Shown in pieces: positions 46,750 to 56,164 of a stretch of 64,000 bases of DNA. Numbering within the stretch: position 1 is the stretch's first letter; each line of letters starts with the position of its first letter. The notes beneath the pieces were generated by a model, which saw only the letters and a list, made by a program, of their open reading frames with translations, did not search any database and had not been told where the DNA came from. A program made the position numbers and the translations under genes. Origin of the DNA: Lentzea albidocapillata (lineage in GTDB: Bacteria; Actinomycetota; Actinomycetes; Mycobacteriales; Pseudonocardiaceae); assembly GCF_000719115.1 (NCBI RefSeq), contig NZ_JOEA01000027.1, positions 29,374 through 93,373 of the forward strand, read 5' to 3'.

Positions 46750-47733
46750 TCAGTACAAAGCAGAAGCCAGCTTCCGCCGAGCCGCAGCAACCCGAGGATC
46801 ATCCGCCGGGAACAGCTCAAACAGCCCAACCAAATGCTGCCGAACCCGATCCCGATCCTCCCCATAAACCCGCCGAACAGTCTCAACCAACCGAGAAAAC
46901 GCCTCACCAACCATCTGCCCGGCAACCTGAGCATCAGCAGCAGCAAGCTGAGCGTCGATGTCCTCAGGCGCCGCATCAGCCTTGGCGATCACAGCAGGAT
47001 CGACAGCCTCGGCCCGCTCAGCGAACCGAGCCTGCGCAAGCCCTTCCTTGGCCAGCTCATTCCCAGGCTCAGAGGCAAGAATCTCCGAGTAGTACCCCTG
47101 AGCAGCAACGTAATCGCCCCGCTCAAAGGCCTCCTCGGCAGCAACGATCCGAGGATCCTCAACCACCTCGTCCTCGGCGACAGGAACACCCCCGGCCCGA
47201 GCCTCCCCGGCACGAATCCCAGGCAGCCGCTCCCGCAGAGCGTCCAGCAACCGGGCGATCCACTCCGACAACTCGGCATCGGCGATGGGCCCGGCAAAAG
47301 CATCAATGGGCTGACCAGCGGCAACGGCGACGGTCGTGGGCACCGACTGAACGCCGAACGCCTGCCCGATCCGGGGCGCGGTCTCGAGGTCGACCCGCGC
47401 GAGGATCCAGGACCCGCCGGAAGCCGTGGCGAACCGGGTCAGCGAAGCAGCAAGCTGCTGCGACTCGGGGCTGTAGGAGGCGCCCAGCAGCACCACGACG
47501 GGCACCTGCAGGGACTGCTCGACCACGGCCTGGAAGGAGGCCTCGGTGACGTCCACGATCCACGGCGCGGAACCGTTGTCGGGTGCGGGGGCATCACCGG
47601 CGGGGGCCGGCGTGGCAGCGGCGGTGCGGGCAGCGTCGGCTCGGGCCTTCAGGGCGCCCAGGTCGACGGCGCCGGAAAGTGCGGCGGACAGTGCGGCGGT
47701 CTTGCGAGGATCAGGCCTTGTCACGTGTTCCAT
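46750..47733 (-). CDS. Thioredoxin-fold co-chaperone-like protein (CnoX/YbbN type) with TPR
   Basis: 327 aa. An N-terminal Ala-rich segment precedes a thioredoxin domain (about 55-165), then TPR-like repeats (AAEEAFERGDYVAAQGYYSE and later). The active-site position reads ASYSPES in place of the usual WCGPC, so it lacks redox cysteines; this is known in YbbN relatives that hold clients. The end (LFELFPADDPRVAAARRKLA) is typical of CnoX. The ATG at 47733 overlaps the end of the SCO6745-family gene by 13 bases, so both are probably cotranscribed. Confidence 0.88.
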   Translation of the reverse strand: MEHVTRPDPRKTAALSAALSGAVDLGALKARADAARTAAATPAPAGDAPAPDNGSAPWIVDVTEASFQAVVEQSLQVPVVVLLGASYSPESQQLAASLTRFATASGGSWILARVDLETAPRIGQAFGVQSVPTTVAVAAGQPIDAFAGPIADAELSEWIARLLDALRERLPGIRAGEARAGGVPVAEDEVVEDPRIVAAEEAFERGDYVAAQGYYSEILASEPGNELAKEGLAQARFAERAEAVDPAVIAKADAAPEDIDAQLAAADAQVAGQMVGEAFSRLVETVRRVYGEDRDRVRQHLVGLFELFPADDPRVAAARRKLASALY

Positions 47734-48545
47734 CCTGGCACGGCTAGTTCCCGGACCGGGTCCAGGGCCATCGGGTTGACGCGCATCGCCTCGTTGGCTG
47801 AGGCGATGCGCAGAGCAAGCGGTGTCATCAGGTCGATGAACCGCTTTGTACCAACTGCACCCAGCGCTTCCCACGGTGCGAGAGCGGCCATGTCGGTCGC
47901 ACGCTCGACTGCGGCAAGGTCGCCGGGCAGATCAACAACTGCTTCCCATTCTTCGACAGTCCAACCACGCGCCGTGCGCATGTATGCCGGATCGAGGGAA
48001 TGCTCACGCGCGTAGAGCGCAAGCGCTTGGCACGGGCCCACGCCCGCGGCCACCAGGGCTGCCACGTGGCCGTCGCCGCGGGCCTCCCGCAGGATCGTGC
48101 AGGCGTGCCACAGGGCCAGATGAGGCTCGATGGGCCACGGCAACGCGCGGTTCGCGGCAGCCAGCGGACGCCCGGCTATGGGAGCCGCCAGTGCCGCCGT
48201 CCTGGCCAGCGATGCCGCCTCGGCGATCTCGGCCGTGTCCACCGAGCCCAGCAGGCGCCTCAACGCTCCGTCGGCACCCTCCAGCCGCACCCGCAGGTAC
48301 GTGGAGGGCGAGGCGACCGCCCACGCGTCCGGCAGCGCGCGGGACACCATGCGCGGTGCGAAGTTGTAGAAGACCGCCGTCACCAGTTCCGGCGACGCGG
48401 CGCCCAGGGGTGCGGCGCGCATGCCGAAATAGCCCATCCAGCCGCCCTTGCAGCCCAGCGCGTCCGTCGCCGCGCGGGATTCGGGCGTGAAGTACGTGAC
48501 GTCGTGGTAGGGCTCGAACCTCAACCACAGTTGCCTCGCGTCCAC
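47721..48545 (-). CDS. SCO6745-family protein
   Basis: 274-aa all-helical protein of an actinobacterial family named after S. coelicolor SCO6745. Recognised from YFTPESRAATDALGCKGGWM, GYFGMRAAPLGAASPELVTA and the conserved C-terminal RGWTVEEWEAVVDLPGD with ATDMAALAPW. It has no enzyme motif; the family is HTH-like in part. I chose GTG 48545 rather than the longer frame. It overlaps cnoX-like by 13 bases. Confidence 0.82.
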   Translation of the reverse strand: MDARQLWLRFEPYHDVTYFTPESRAATDALGCKGGWMGYFGMRAAPLGAASPELVTAVFYNFAPRMVSRALPDAWAVASPSTYLRVRLEGADGALRRLLGSVDTAEIAEAASLARTAALAAPIAGRPLAAANRALPWPIEPHLALWHACTILREARGDGHVAALVAAGVGPCQALALYAREHSLDPAYMRTARGWTVEEWEAVVDLPGDLAAVERATDMAALAPWEALGAVGTKRFIDLMTPLALRIASANEAMRVNPMALDPVRELAVPGWNT

Positions 48546-48688
48546 GCCCGACACGCTAACCCAGTGAACGGCGGCGCACGGGTGCACTCACCGTCACGGC
48601 GTAGAGCTTTCGGCCATCCGGGGAGACGCGTTAAGCCTCCCGTCACACTCCACTCCCGGCCTGCCGGACACGGGCCACGAACGGCGTC

Positions 48689-48994
48689 TCACGAAGTGTC
48701 GGAGAGGTGCTCCTCGATGCGTTCGACCTTGGCCCTCAGTTGCCCGGAGTAGCCGGGCCGGATGTCCGCCTTGAGCACGAGCGACACGCGTGAGGCACTG
48801 GCCTGCACGGCTTCCGTCGCGCGCTTGACCACGTCCATCACCTCGTCCCAATCCCCCTCGACCAAGGTGAACATCGCGTTCGTTTCATTGGGCAGGCCGG
48901 ACTCCCGCACGATCCGGATCGCCTCGGCGACCGCCTTGGCGACACTTCCGGATTCGTCCGAACCGGACGGAGCAACACTGAACGCGACAAGCAC
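48689..48994 (-). CDS. Thiamine-binding protein (MTH1187/YkoF family)
   Basis: 101 aa. Ferredoxin-like fold with [11 protein letters not shown] at the start and [20 protein letters not shown] in the middle, typical of the small thiamine-binding family. AGGAGG precedes the GTG 48994, which fixes this start rather than the longer frame. It is divergent from the MarR gene, 45 bases apart. Confidence 0.87.
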   Translation of the reverse strand: MLVAFSVAPSGSDESGSVAKAVAEAIRIVRESGLPNETNAMFTLVEGDWDEVMDVVKRATEAVQASASRVSLVLKADIRPGYSGQLRAKVERIEEHLSDTS

Positions 48995-49039
48995 ACGTGC
49001 CTCCTGCTGATCCACGAGTGGTACTGACTGGTAGCTTCC

Positions 49040-49543
49040 GTGCACATGACACCGCTGCCGTTCGATCCGATCGCCCGCGCGGCCGAACTGTGGGACGACC
49101 GGGTGGGTTCCGCCACGGCGATGGCGGCCGTCACGAGCGTCATGCGTGTCCAGCAAATCATCCAGTCCGCCGTGGACGCAGCCCTCAAACCGCACGGACT
49201 CACGTTCGCGCGCTACGAGGCGTTGGTGCTGCTCTACTTCTCCCGCAAGGGCGCGCTACCGATGCGCGTGATGGGCGAGCGCCTGCAGCTGCACCCGACG
49301 AGCGTCACCAACATCGTCGACCGGCTGGAGAGCGACGGCCTCGTCCGCCGCACGCCGCACCCGACCGACCGCCGCACCACGCTGGTCGAGATCACCGACG
49401 CCGGACTGCAGCGCCGTGAGAGCGCGACCGCGGCCGTCGTCGACGTCAACCTGGGCCTCAGGGGCCTCACCGACCGCCAGACCGAGCAGCTCACGGACCT
49501 GCTCGCGAAGGTCCGCCGGGCCAGCGGCGACTTCGAGGATTAA
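49040..49543 (+). CDS. MarR-family transcriptional regulator
   Basis: 167 aa. The winged HTH reads [40 protein letters not shown] and wing [19 protein letters not shown]; flanking helices form the dimer. The start is GTG 49040 or ATG 49046. It shares the 45-base promoter gap with the thiamine-binding protein gene, which is the first candidate target; the ligand is unknown. Confidence 0.88.
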   Translation: MHMTPLPFDPIARAAELWDDRVGSATAMAAVTSVMRVQQIIQSAVDAALKPHGLTFARYEALVLLYFSRKGALPMRVMGERLQLHPTSVTNIVDRLESDGLVRRTPHPTDRRTTLVEITDAGLQRRESATAAVVDVNLGLRGLTDRQTEQLTDLLAKVRRASGDFED

Positions 49544-49584
49544 TTCGGTTGGGCGGTCAGGCCGGCCTGTGGCCTGATGGGCCC

Positions 49585-50649
49585 ATGTGGGATCGACCGG
49601 ACCGCTCCATCATCGCGCTCGTCAGCACGCCCAGCGGGTTCACCGGGCGCACCAGGACGATTCCGGTCGGGACACCGAACTGGAACCACGTCGAACCGGT
49701 CAACACCGCCCTGCGCGACCTGCTCGGCGTGGAGACCAGCGTCCTGCGCCTGATCTCGGTCGAGGGCGGCAAGGTGCCGTTCGGCGGCGTCGTCACCTAC
49801 CACGTCGAGGCGCACGGCGAACCCGATCGAACCCACCTCGAACCCGCCGACGCTCCCGAACCGGACGCTGAGCACAGGCTGCCGTGGGCACGGCTCGGCG
49901 GCCCGTCCGAACTCGTCGAGTGGGCGGACTCGGTGATCACCCGCACCGGCCCGGCGGTTCAGGGACGGACGTGGAACCTCTCCAGCGTGCACCGGCTTCC
50001 CACCACGCAGGGGACGGTCTGGCTCAAGGCCGTGCCGCCGTTCTTCGCCGACGAGGGCACGGTGATCAAGATGGTCGCCACCCATGACCCTGCCCTGGTG
50101 CCCGAGGTGCTGGCCAGCGCGCCGAACCGGGTGCTGCTCAGCCAGGCCGAGGGCGCCAACTGCTGGCCGGTGACCCCTGCGCAGATCGAGGACGTCGTAC
50201 CCCGCTGGGTCGCCGTCCAGCACGCACTGGCCGGGGAGGCGCGACTACCGCCGTCCGCCGTGCCGATGCCCGACTTCGGTCTGCCCGACACGCTCACGCA
50301 CGGCGACTTCCATCCCGGCAACTGGCGCAGCAGCGGAGTGGTCATCGACTGGTCCGACGCCGTCTGGGGTCATCCGGCGCTTGACGTGTGCCGGCTCATG
50401 GAGTACGCCAAGCCCGAACTGCACGACCTGATCCGGCGCGTGTGGAGCGAGGCATGGCTCTCGCACCGCCCGGACAGCCGGCCGCTGGAAGCCCTGGAGA
50501 TCGCGCCCCGCGCGTCCCGGCTGCACAACGCGGTGAAGTACCAGGAGTTCCTCGACAACATCGAGGCCTCCGAACGGATCTACCACGAGGGCGACCCGCA
50601 GATCGAGCTCCGCGAGGCGCTCAGAGCTGTTCGGCGGCCGGCTCGCTGA
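49585..50649 (+). CDS. Aminoglycoside phosphotransferase-like kinase
   Basis: 354 aa of the APH fold. The N-terminal lobe has a LASAPNRVLLSQAEG segment, the catalytic loop is LTHGDFHPGNW, and the metal-binding VIDWSDAVWGHPALD follows; the substrate cannot be told (antibiotic resistance is not implied). The ATG at 49585 was chosen. It starts 42 bases after the marR gene. Its 3' end overlaps the convergent DUF3817 gene by 29 bases. Confidence 0.8.
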   Translation: MWDRPDRSIIALVSTPSGFTGRTRTIPVGTPNWNHVEPVNTALRDLLGVETSVLRLISVEGGKVPFGGVVTYHVEAHGEPDRTHLEPADAPEPDAEHRLPWARLGGPSELVEWADSVITRTGPAVQGRTWNLSSVHRLPTTQGTVWLKAVPPFFADEGTVIKMVATHDPALVPEVLASAPNRVLLSQAEGANCWPVTPAQIEDVVPRWVAVQHALAGEARLPPSAVPMPDFGLPDTLTHGDFHPGNWRSSGVVIDWSDAVWGHPALDVCRLMEYAKPELHDLIRRVWSEAWLSHRPDSRPLEALEIAPRASRLHNAVKYQEFLDNIEASERIYHEGDPQIELREALRAVRRPAR

Positions 50650-50944
50650 GGCGGCCGGTCTTCGAGGCCCAGCGCTCGAAGATCACCGTGCCGAACGGCG
50701 GGATGCTCGACAGCAGGCCGAGGACCAGCGTGCGGGCGTTCCACTTCAGCGGTTCCTTCGTCATCAGCGTGACGAGGATGAAGGCGACGAAGACGAAGCC
50801 GTGGATCGGGCCGAAGATCTTGACGCCGATCTCGTTCTGCACGACGACGTACTTGAAGAACATCCCGAGCAGCAGGCCCGCCCAGGAGATGGCCTCGGCC
50901 AGGGCGAGGATGCGGAACCGTCCGACCACGCTGGAGAACGTCAT
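50621..50944 (-). CDS. DUF3817 membrane protein
   Basis: 107 aa with three membrane helices (about 10-30, 42-62 and 68-88). The conserved GRFRILALAEAISWAGLLLG and FGPIHGFVFVAF segments identify DUF3817, small membrane proteins of unknown function. The gene converges on the APH gene with a 29-base overlap; it is separated from the ABC operon by 60 bases. Confidence 0.88.
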   Translation of the reverse strand: MTFSSVVGRFRILALAEAISWAGLLLGMFFKYVVVQNEIGVKIFGPIHGFVFVAFILVTLMTKEPLKWNARTLVLGLLSSIPPFGTVIFERWASKTGRLSEPAAEQL

Positions 50945-51004
50945 GGCTCACCATCATGAACCGTGACGGGGAGCACACGACCACCGGGCCTGTCCTGGTC
51001 TGTC

Positions 51005-52048
51005 CTATTCCTCCCATTTGAAGACGCGCGAGGCGACGAACCCGACCACCAGCGAGAAGCCGACCAGGATGGCGCCCGGGACGACCAGCGCCTCGATCCC
51101 CTTGCCCCGCACCAGCACGTCGAGCATGCCGTCGTTCATGTGCCGCAACGGGAAGATCTTCGAGACGGTCTGCAGCCACGCGGGCGCCTGGTCGACGGGG
51201 AAGAACGTGCCGGACAGGAAGGCCATCGGCAGCACCACGATGTTCGCGGCCGCCGACGCCGCCTCCTCGGTCTTGGCGAACGCGCCGACGAGCATGCCGA
51301 GCGCGAAGAACGCGATGGTTCCCAGCAGCAGCAACGGGATCGCGAGCCACCACTGCCCGGAGAGCTGCAACCCGAACACCGGCAGCGACGCGACACCGAT
51401 GAAGATCGCGCCCTGCACCAGGGCCACACCGGCGCTGACCAGGATCCGCGACGACAGCACGGAGGTCGTCGAGATCGGGGCGAGCCGGATGCGCCGCAGC
51501 ACCTGCTTGCGCCGCCACGACACGAGAGTCAGCGCCGAACCGAACACCGCCGACACCGCCACACCCCACGACAGGATGCCCGGCGTCAGGAACTGGATCG
51601 GCTTGAGCGACGCGTCCTCGACCTTCTCCGCGGCGAACGTGAAGGTCGGCGGCTGACCGGTCGCGGCGAGGTTCGCCCTGTCCACGAACCCGTTGACGAT
51701 CCCGAGAACGATCGCCGACTGCACCTGGTCGCTCTGCGCGAACCGCACGTCGACCTGCTGACCGCGGATGATCAAGGCGGCCGGAAGGTCGCCGTCCTTC
51801 ACCTTCCGCACAGCGGCATCGACGTCGTTGTACGACTCCAGCTCCAGCGCGCCGCTGTCGCGCAGAGCGCTGACGATCGGGCCGTCGCCGACGAGCGCGA
51901 TCCTGGGCTTGTCCGCGCCGGCGTCACGCAGGATCAGGCCGAAGATGACGAGGAACATCAGCGGGAACAGGAAGGTGAAGAACAGCGTCACCTTGTCCCG
52001 GATGAAGCCCTTGAACATCGCCACCGAAAGCGTCCTGAACGCGGTCAT
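51005..52048 (-). CDS. ABC-2 type exporter permease
   Basis: 347 aa. One N-terminal membrane helix (KVTLFFTFLFPLMFLVIFGL), a large extracytoplasmic region, then five C-terminal helices with the typical FPLRHMNDGML motif near the last. This is the ABC2_membrane_3 topology. The ATG overlaps the ATPase stop by 4 bases. The longer frame running to 52744 is a shadow of the ATPase gene. Forms an exporter with the ATPase; the cargo (drug, lipid or ion) is unknown. Confidence 0.9.
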   Translation of the reverse strand: MTAFRTLSVAMFKGFIRDKVTLFFTFLFPLMFLVIFGLILRDAGADKPRIALVGDGPIVSALRDSGALELESYNDVDAAVRKVKDGDLPAALIIRGQQVDVRFAQSDQVQSAIVLGIVNGFVDRANLAATGQPPTFTFAAEKVEDASLKPIQFLTPGILSWGVAVSAVFGSALTLVSWRRKQVLRRIRLAPISTTSVLSSRILVSAGVALVQGAIFIGVASLPVFGLQLSGQWWLAIPLLLLGTIAFFALGMLVGAFAKTEEAASAAANIVVLPMAFLSGTFFPVDQAPAWLQTVSKIFPLRHMNDGMLDVLVRGKGIEALVVPGAILVGFSLVVGFVASRVFKWEE

Positions 52049-52956
52049 GCGCGGTACTCCCGGCCTGTCAGGTTGAGGAAGACGTCTTCGAGGGTGGCCG
52101 TGCGGACCTGCAGGCCGTCGAGCGCACCGCGTTCGGCCAGCGCCGACAGCACTGGAGCGGGGCGGCGCGTGGAGAGCGTCAGCGACACCTCGTCCTCGTG
52201 GGCCTCGTCGACGCCGTCGAGCGCGGAAGCGTCCACAAGGGACAGAACGCCCTTCTGCAGTGTCACGTGGGTCGGCGCGTCGAGGCCGCGCACCAGTACC
52301 GGCGGCCGGTCGAGCGCGAGGATCCTGCCGGTGTCCATGATGGCCACCCGGTCGCAGAGGATCTCGGCCTCGTCGAGGTAGTGCGTGGTGTAGACGATGG
52401 TCTTGCCGCGTTCCTTGATGGCCCGCAGCACGTCCCAGAGGTTGCGGCGGGCCTGCGGATCGAGCGCCGCGGTCGGTTCGTCGAGGAACACGATGTCCGG
52501 GTCGTGCACCAGCGCGCACGCGATCGAGAGCCGCTGGCGCTGGCCGCCGGAGAGCTTGTTCTCCTGCTCGTTCGCCTTGTCCGCGAGGCCGACCAGTTCC
52601 AGCATGTCCGCAGCCGTGCCGGCGCTCACGCCGTAGAGCGCGCCGAACGTCTGCAGTTGCTCCTTCGCCGTCAGCTTCTCGAAGAACGCCGACGCCTGCA
52701 GCTGGACACCGATGCGCGGCAACAACTTCACGTTGCGTGGCCACGGGCTCTCACCGAGCAACCGCACCTCGCCGCTGTCGGGCTTGCGCAGGCCCTCGAT
52801 GATCTCCAGCGTGGTGGTCTTCCCGGCGCCGTTGGGTCCCAGGATGCCGAAGAACTCGCCCTCCGCCACGGTGAACGAGACCCCGTCCACCGCCTTCAGG
52901 TCGCCGTAGCTCTTGCGGACGTCCCGCACCACGACCGCCGACCGTTCCTCCGTCAT
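52045..52956 (-). CDS. ABC exporter ATP-binding protein
   Basis: 303 aa, daunorubicin/DrrA-like. Walker A is GPNGAGKTTTLEI, signature LSGGQRQRLSIACAL, Walker B DIVFLDEPTAALDPQ and switch His in YTTHYLDEAE. A C-terminal helper domain of about 70 residues is present. It is the first gene of a two-gene exporter operon with the permease. Such pairs often export secondary metabolites. Confidence 0.92.
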   Translation of the reverse strand: MTEERSAVVVRDVRKSYGDLKAVDGVSFTVAEGEFFGILGPNGAGKTTTLEIIEGLRKPDSGEVRLLGESPWPRNVKLLPRIGVQLQASAFFEKLTAKEQLQTFGALYGVSAGTAADMLELVGLADKANEQENKLSGGQRQRLSIACALVHDPDIVFLDEPTAALDPQARRNLWDVLRAIKERGKTIVYTTHYLDEAEILCDRVAIMDTGRILALDRPPVLVRGLDAPTHVTLQKGVLSLVDASALDGVDEAHEDEVSLTLSTRRPAPVLSALAERGALDGLQVRTATLEDVFLNLTGREYRA

Positions 52957-53034
52957 GGGCGAGACGGTAGGTCAGCGCCTGTCGCACCACGTCACGAAAC
53001 GACGAAAGTCGCCGCGAAGTCGAGACGAACGAGT

Positions 53035-53883
53035 TCAACCACCCGCGACGAGCAACGGGCAAGCGGTGTGCACTTCGTTCAACCTGCGTAGCGCCGCGGC
53101 GAACTGCTCGAAGCGGGCACGGGGAACGGCCGCGCGGACCTCGTTGATCACCTGCCACAGGTAGCGGCGCTCGGCGGTCTCCACGACGGGCTGCGGTGCG
53201 TGTCCGGGGACGTCGGCGGCGAACGCGAGGGCCACCTCCGCAGCACGCAGGCACGCGGTCGCGAGCGTCACGCAGTCCTCGGCGAGCGGGCAGTCGTCCT
53301 GTGCGCGCACGACACCGCTGACGGCGAACCGGACGGCCTGCATCAGCGCCAGGTAGAGGCGCTGACCGGCCTGGGTGCGTTCGAGCGGGAGGTTCTCGGT
53401 GCCGCAGCCGGGTGTCACGACGGTCATGCCGACCTGGGGGCGGCGCAGCACGTGGTCGAAGAGCGCGGTCGGCGCCCAGAGCAGGGTGCGCCAGGAGTCC
53501 TCGGGGATCGAGGTGCCCATCCTGGCCGCGTTCTCCAGCACGTCGAGGTAGGCGATGAGGACGCCGGAGAGGAAGACGCCGCCGCGGTCGCCGCCGACCC
53601 GCACGACGCCGAAACCTTCGTCGAGGCAGGAGTCCTGGGCCCAGTAGCCGGGCGTCCACTCGATGACGCCGCTGCTCGCGAGGACCACGCGCGCGAGGCG
53701 CTGGTGCACGGGCGACGCCGAGAGCACCGTGTCGTCCAAACCCATCTGGACGAGCATGGAGGCGGCGTGCCGCAGCGACTCGCGCCGCTGCGGCACGAGG
53801 TCGGGGTGCAGCAGGCGGAACGGTTCCACGTCGCCCCCTTCCGTCGTCGTGCTCACGATGAACGGAGGGGGGCCGGAAGTCAT
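53035..53883 (-). CDS. Protein of unknown function
   Basis: 282 aa, not recognised. It is helical, with no membrane segment. Noticeable features: seven Cys (for example CGTE and AQDDCPLAEDC), an Ala-rich CLRAAEVALAFAADVPG helix and a conserved-looking LLWAPTALFDHVLRRPQVGM. The next gene upstream on the same strand is the LuxR regulator, 37 bases away, so the two may be cotranscribed. No enzyme can be proposed. The frame has normal codon use for the region and starts at ATG 53883. Confidence 0.6.
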   Translation of the reverse strand: MTSGPPPFIVSTTTEGGDVEPFRLLHPDLVPQRRESLRHAASMLVQMGLDDTVLSASPVHQRLARVVLASSGVIEWTPGYWAQDSCLDEGFGVVRVGGDRGGVFLSGVLIAYLDVLENAARMGTSIPEDSWRTLLWAPTALFDHVLRRPQVGMTVVTPGCGTENLPLERTQAGQRLYLALMQAVRFAVSGVVRAQDDCPLAEDCVTLATACLRAAEVALAFAADVPGHAPQPVVETAERRYLWQVINEVRAAVPRARFEQFAAALRRLNEVHTACPLLVAGG

Positions 53884-53920
53884 CCGGATGAACCGCAGCG
53901 TTACGTCTCAGTTGGACGCG

Positions 53921-56140
53921 TCAGTACGACCGGGCCCAGGCCGCGAGCTGCGCTCGAGTCGAAAGATCCAGCGTGGTCTTCACGTTGTGCACGTGGGATT
54001 CCACAGTGCGGTGCGAGATGCCGAGCTTGGCCGCGACCTGCGCGTTCGTCAGTCCCCGCGCCACCAGTTCGACGACCATCCGCTGCCGGTCGCTGAGCAC
54101 CGGGTGCCGCACCATTTCCTTGTCCAGCGCGGTTTCCAGGGCGTGCCGCGCGTCCATCGCCCGGCCCGCGCCGAGCGCTCGCTGGAATGCCGGTTGAGAA
54201 AGGGATTCCCGCGCGAGGTCCAGTGCGGCGGCCGTCTTCCGCCGCCACCACGCTTCCGGCGGAACGACCCACGTCGTGCGCATCTGCTGACAGGCGACCA
54301 GAAGCCGCACGCCGAGCTCGTGCCGTCCGGACGCCATCGCGACCAGGCCACGGCCCTCGACCGACTCCAGCGCGGCCCGCGGTGTGTCCGCCGTCAGGCG
54401 CGCGCCCTCCGCGAACCGGGCGCCTGCCGTCACCAAATCCCCGCGCTCCAACGCGATGCAGCCCGCCGTGTGCACCGCGACGGCCACGACATCCTGCCGT
54501 GCATGAACTCTGAGCACCGGCAACGCGCCCTCGACCAGCACGGCGGCCGCGTCCACGGCACCGTCGGCGAGCAGTCGCCAGCCGAGGTTATGGCTCGACA
54601 CAGCGACACTCACGTCGTTGCCGTTACGTACGCCGTGCTCGATCGAACGGCGCAACGCCGCTGCGGCATTCGACACGTCGCCCATGCCGTCGTAAGCGCC
54701 CGCTAACGTCCGGAACAGACGGCACATGATCAGATCCTGCCCGCCCGACTCCGCCGTCTCGATCGCCTCGGCGGCGTACCGCACCGCCTCGTCGTGCCGT
54801 TCCTCGTGGCTCGCCAGCAGAGACGCGTACTCCAGCGCGAGGATCCTGTAGCGGGCGTCGGCGGGCGACTGGTGCAGCACCTGCATCAGCACCGCGCCGG
54901 CCTGGGCGAAGCAACCGCGGTCGAAGCACACCCTGAGCAGCATCGTGGCGAGCATCAGCCGCCTGTCGTCCTGCGGTGCGACCAGATGAGCGAACGCGTA
55001 CGCCACGTTGTCGTACTCCCGGTGCTGCGTCCTCACCTGCTCCGGCGTGAGAATCGACGACGAGACGCCGGGTTCGCCCTTCTCGCAGAGCCACGCGATG
55101 ATCCGTTCCGCCGTCACCCCGTGCTCGCCGTGCTCCTCCAGCCGTTCCCCGGCATAGAGGCGAACGGATTCGAGCATCCGGAACCGGGCGTCGGACTCCC
55201 GCACCACCAACGACTTCGCCTGCAACGCCGTGAGCAGCCCGATCACCTCGCCGCCGTGGACGACCTGGGCGATGTCCAGCCCGAACCCGCCGGGCAGCAG
55301 CGCGAGCCGCCGGAACAGCTCCTGCTCGCCGGCGGCCAGCAGGTCGTGGCTCCACGCGATGGCCGCACGCAGGCCGTCGAGCAGGTCGAGCCGGTGGTCG
55401 AGGCGGTCCGCGAGCTCGGCCAGCGGCACGGACCCGGACAGCTTCGCCGCCAGTTCGACGGCCAGCGGCACGCCGTCCAGACGCGCGCAGATCGCCGCGA
55501 TCGCGTCGGGGTCGCCGCTGGTCCCGGCGCGTTCGACGAACAGCTCCGCCGCGTCGGCCATGCCGTGCAGCGGGTAGACGACCTCGCCGACGGATCTCAA
55601 CGCTTCCCTGCTGGTCGCGAGGACCTGCACGCGCGGACATCGCGACAACAGCGCGTCCACGACCGCGCAGCACTCCTCGGCGAGATGCTCGCAGTTGTCG
55701 ACGAGCAGCAGGATTCGCCGATTGCCCAGTTCCTGGAGCAACGTCGTCCGCAGCGCGACACCCGCGCGTTGGTACACGCCAACGGCTTCCGCGAACGCTT
55801 CCACCACCTGCCCCGGGCGGCTCAGCCTGCCCAGCTCGACCGTGCGAACCTCGGCACGTCTGGCGCGTCTCGCGAGCTCGACCGCGAGCCGCGTCTTCCC
55901 GATTCCGGCCGACCCCACGAGCGTGAGCATCCTGTGCTTGCGCAGCAACAAAAGCAGCTCCGCCAGCTCGCTTTTCCTGCCGACGAACGCGTCTTCGTGG
56001 CCGGGCAGCTCGGCGACCACAGTGGACGCACCCGCGCAACGCCGGCGGTAGGCACGCTGACGGCACGCGTTCGAGCAGTACCGCGCCCGCGACGGCAGGG
56101 GCGCGAACTCCGTGCCACAGCTCGCGCAAACGCCCATCAC
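53921..56140 (-). CDS. LuxR-family regulator with N-terminal Cys4 knuckle and STAND-type ATPase
   Basis: 739 aa. Residues 5-32 hold four cysteines in a CxxC-x15-CxxxC arrangement (CASCG, YCSNACRQR), resembling the zinc knuckle of small DNA-binding proteins. An ATPase follows (Walker A GSAGIGKTRL, about 77-84; LLLVDNCEHL Walker B; VLATSREALR sensor). The middle is helical (TPR-like), and a LuxR HTH closes the protein (LSDRQRMVVELVARGLTNAQ, SHRTVESHVHNVKTTLDLS; about 674-735). A zinc knuckle in front of this kind of regulator is not usual. It is divergent from nothing near; the downstream gene is unknown. Confidence 0.84.
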   Translation of the reverse strand: MMGVCASCGTEFAPLPSRARYCSNACRQRAYRRRCAGASTVVAELPGHEDAFVGRKSELAELLLLLRKHRMLTLVGSAGIGKTRLAVELARRARRAEVRTVELGRLSRPGQVVEAFAEAVGVYQRAGVALRTTLLQELGNRRILLLVDNCEHLAEECCAVVDALLSRCPRVQVLATSREALRSVGEVVYPLHGMADAAELFVERAGTSGDPDAIAAICARLDGVPLAVELAAKLSGSVPLAELADRLDHRLDLLDGLRAAIAWSHDLLAAGEQELFRRLALLPGGFGLDIAQVVHGGEVIGLLTALQAKSLVVRESDARFRMLESVRLYAGERLEEHGEHGVTAERIIAWLCEKGEPGVSSSILTPEQVRTQHREYDNVAYAFAHLVAPQDDRRLMLATMLLRVCFDRGCFAQAGAVLMQVLHQSPADARYRILALEYASLLASHEERHDEAVRYAAEAIETAESGGQDLIMCRLFRTLAGAYDGMGDVSNAAAALRRSIEHGVRNGNDVSVAVSSHNLGWRLLADGAVDAAAVLVEGALPVLRVHARQDVVAVAVHTAGCIALERGDLVTAGARFAEGARLTADTPRAALESVEGRGLVAMASGRHELGVRLLVACQQMRTTWVVPPEAWWRRKTAAALDLARESLSQPAFQRALGAGRAMDARHALETALDKEMVRHPVLSDRQRMVVELVARGLTNAQVAAKLGISHRTVESHVHNVKTTLDLSTRAQLAAWARSY

Positions 56141-56164
56141 GTGAGCGTACGACCGTTCGGCGTC

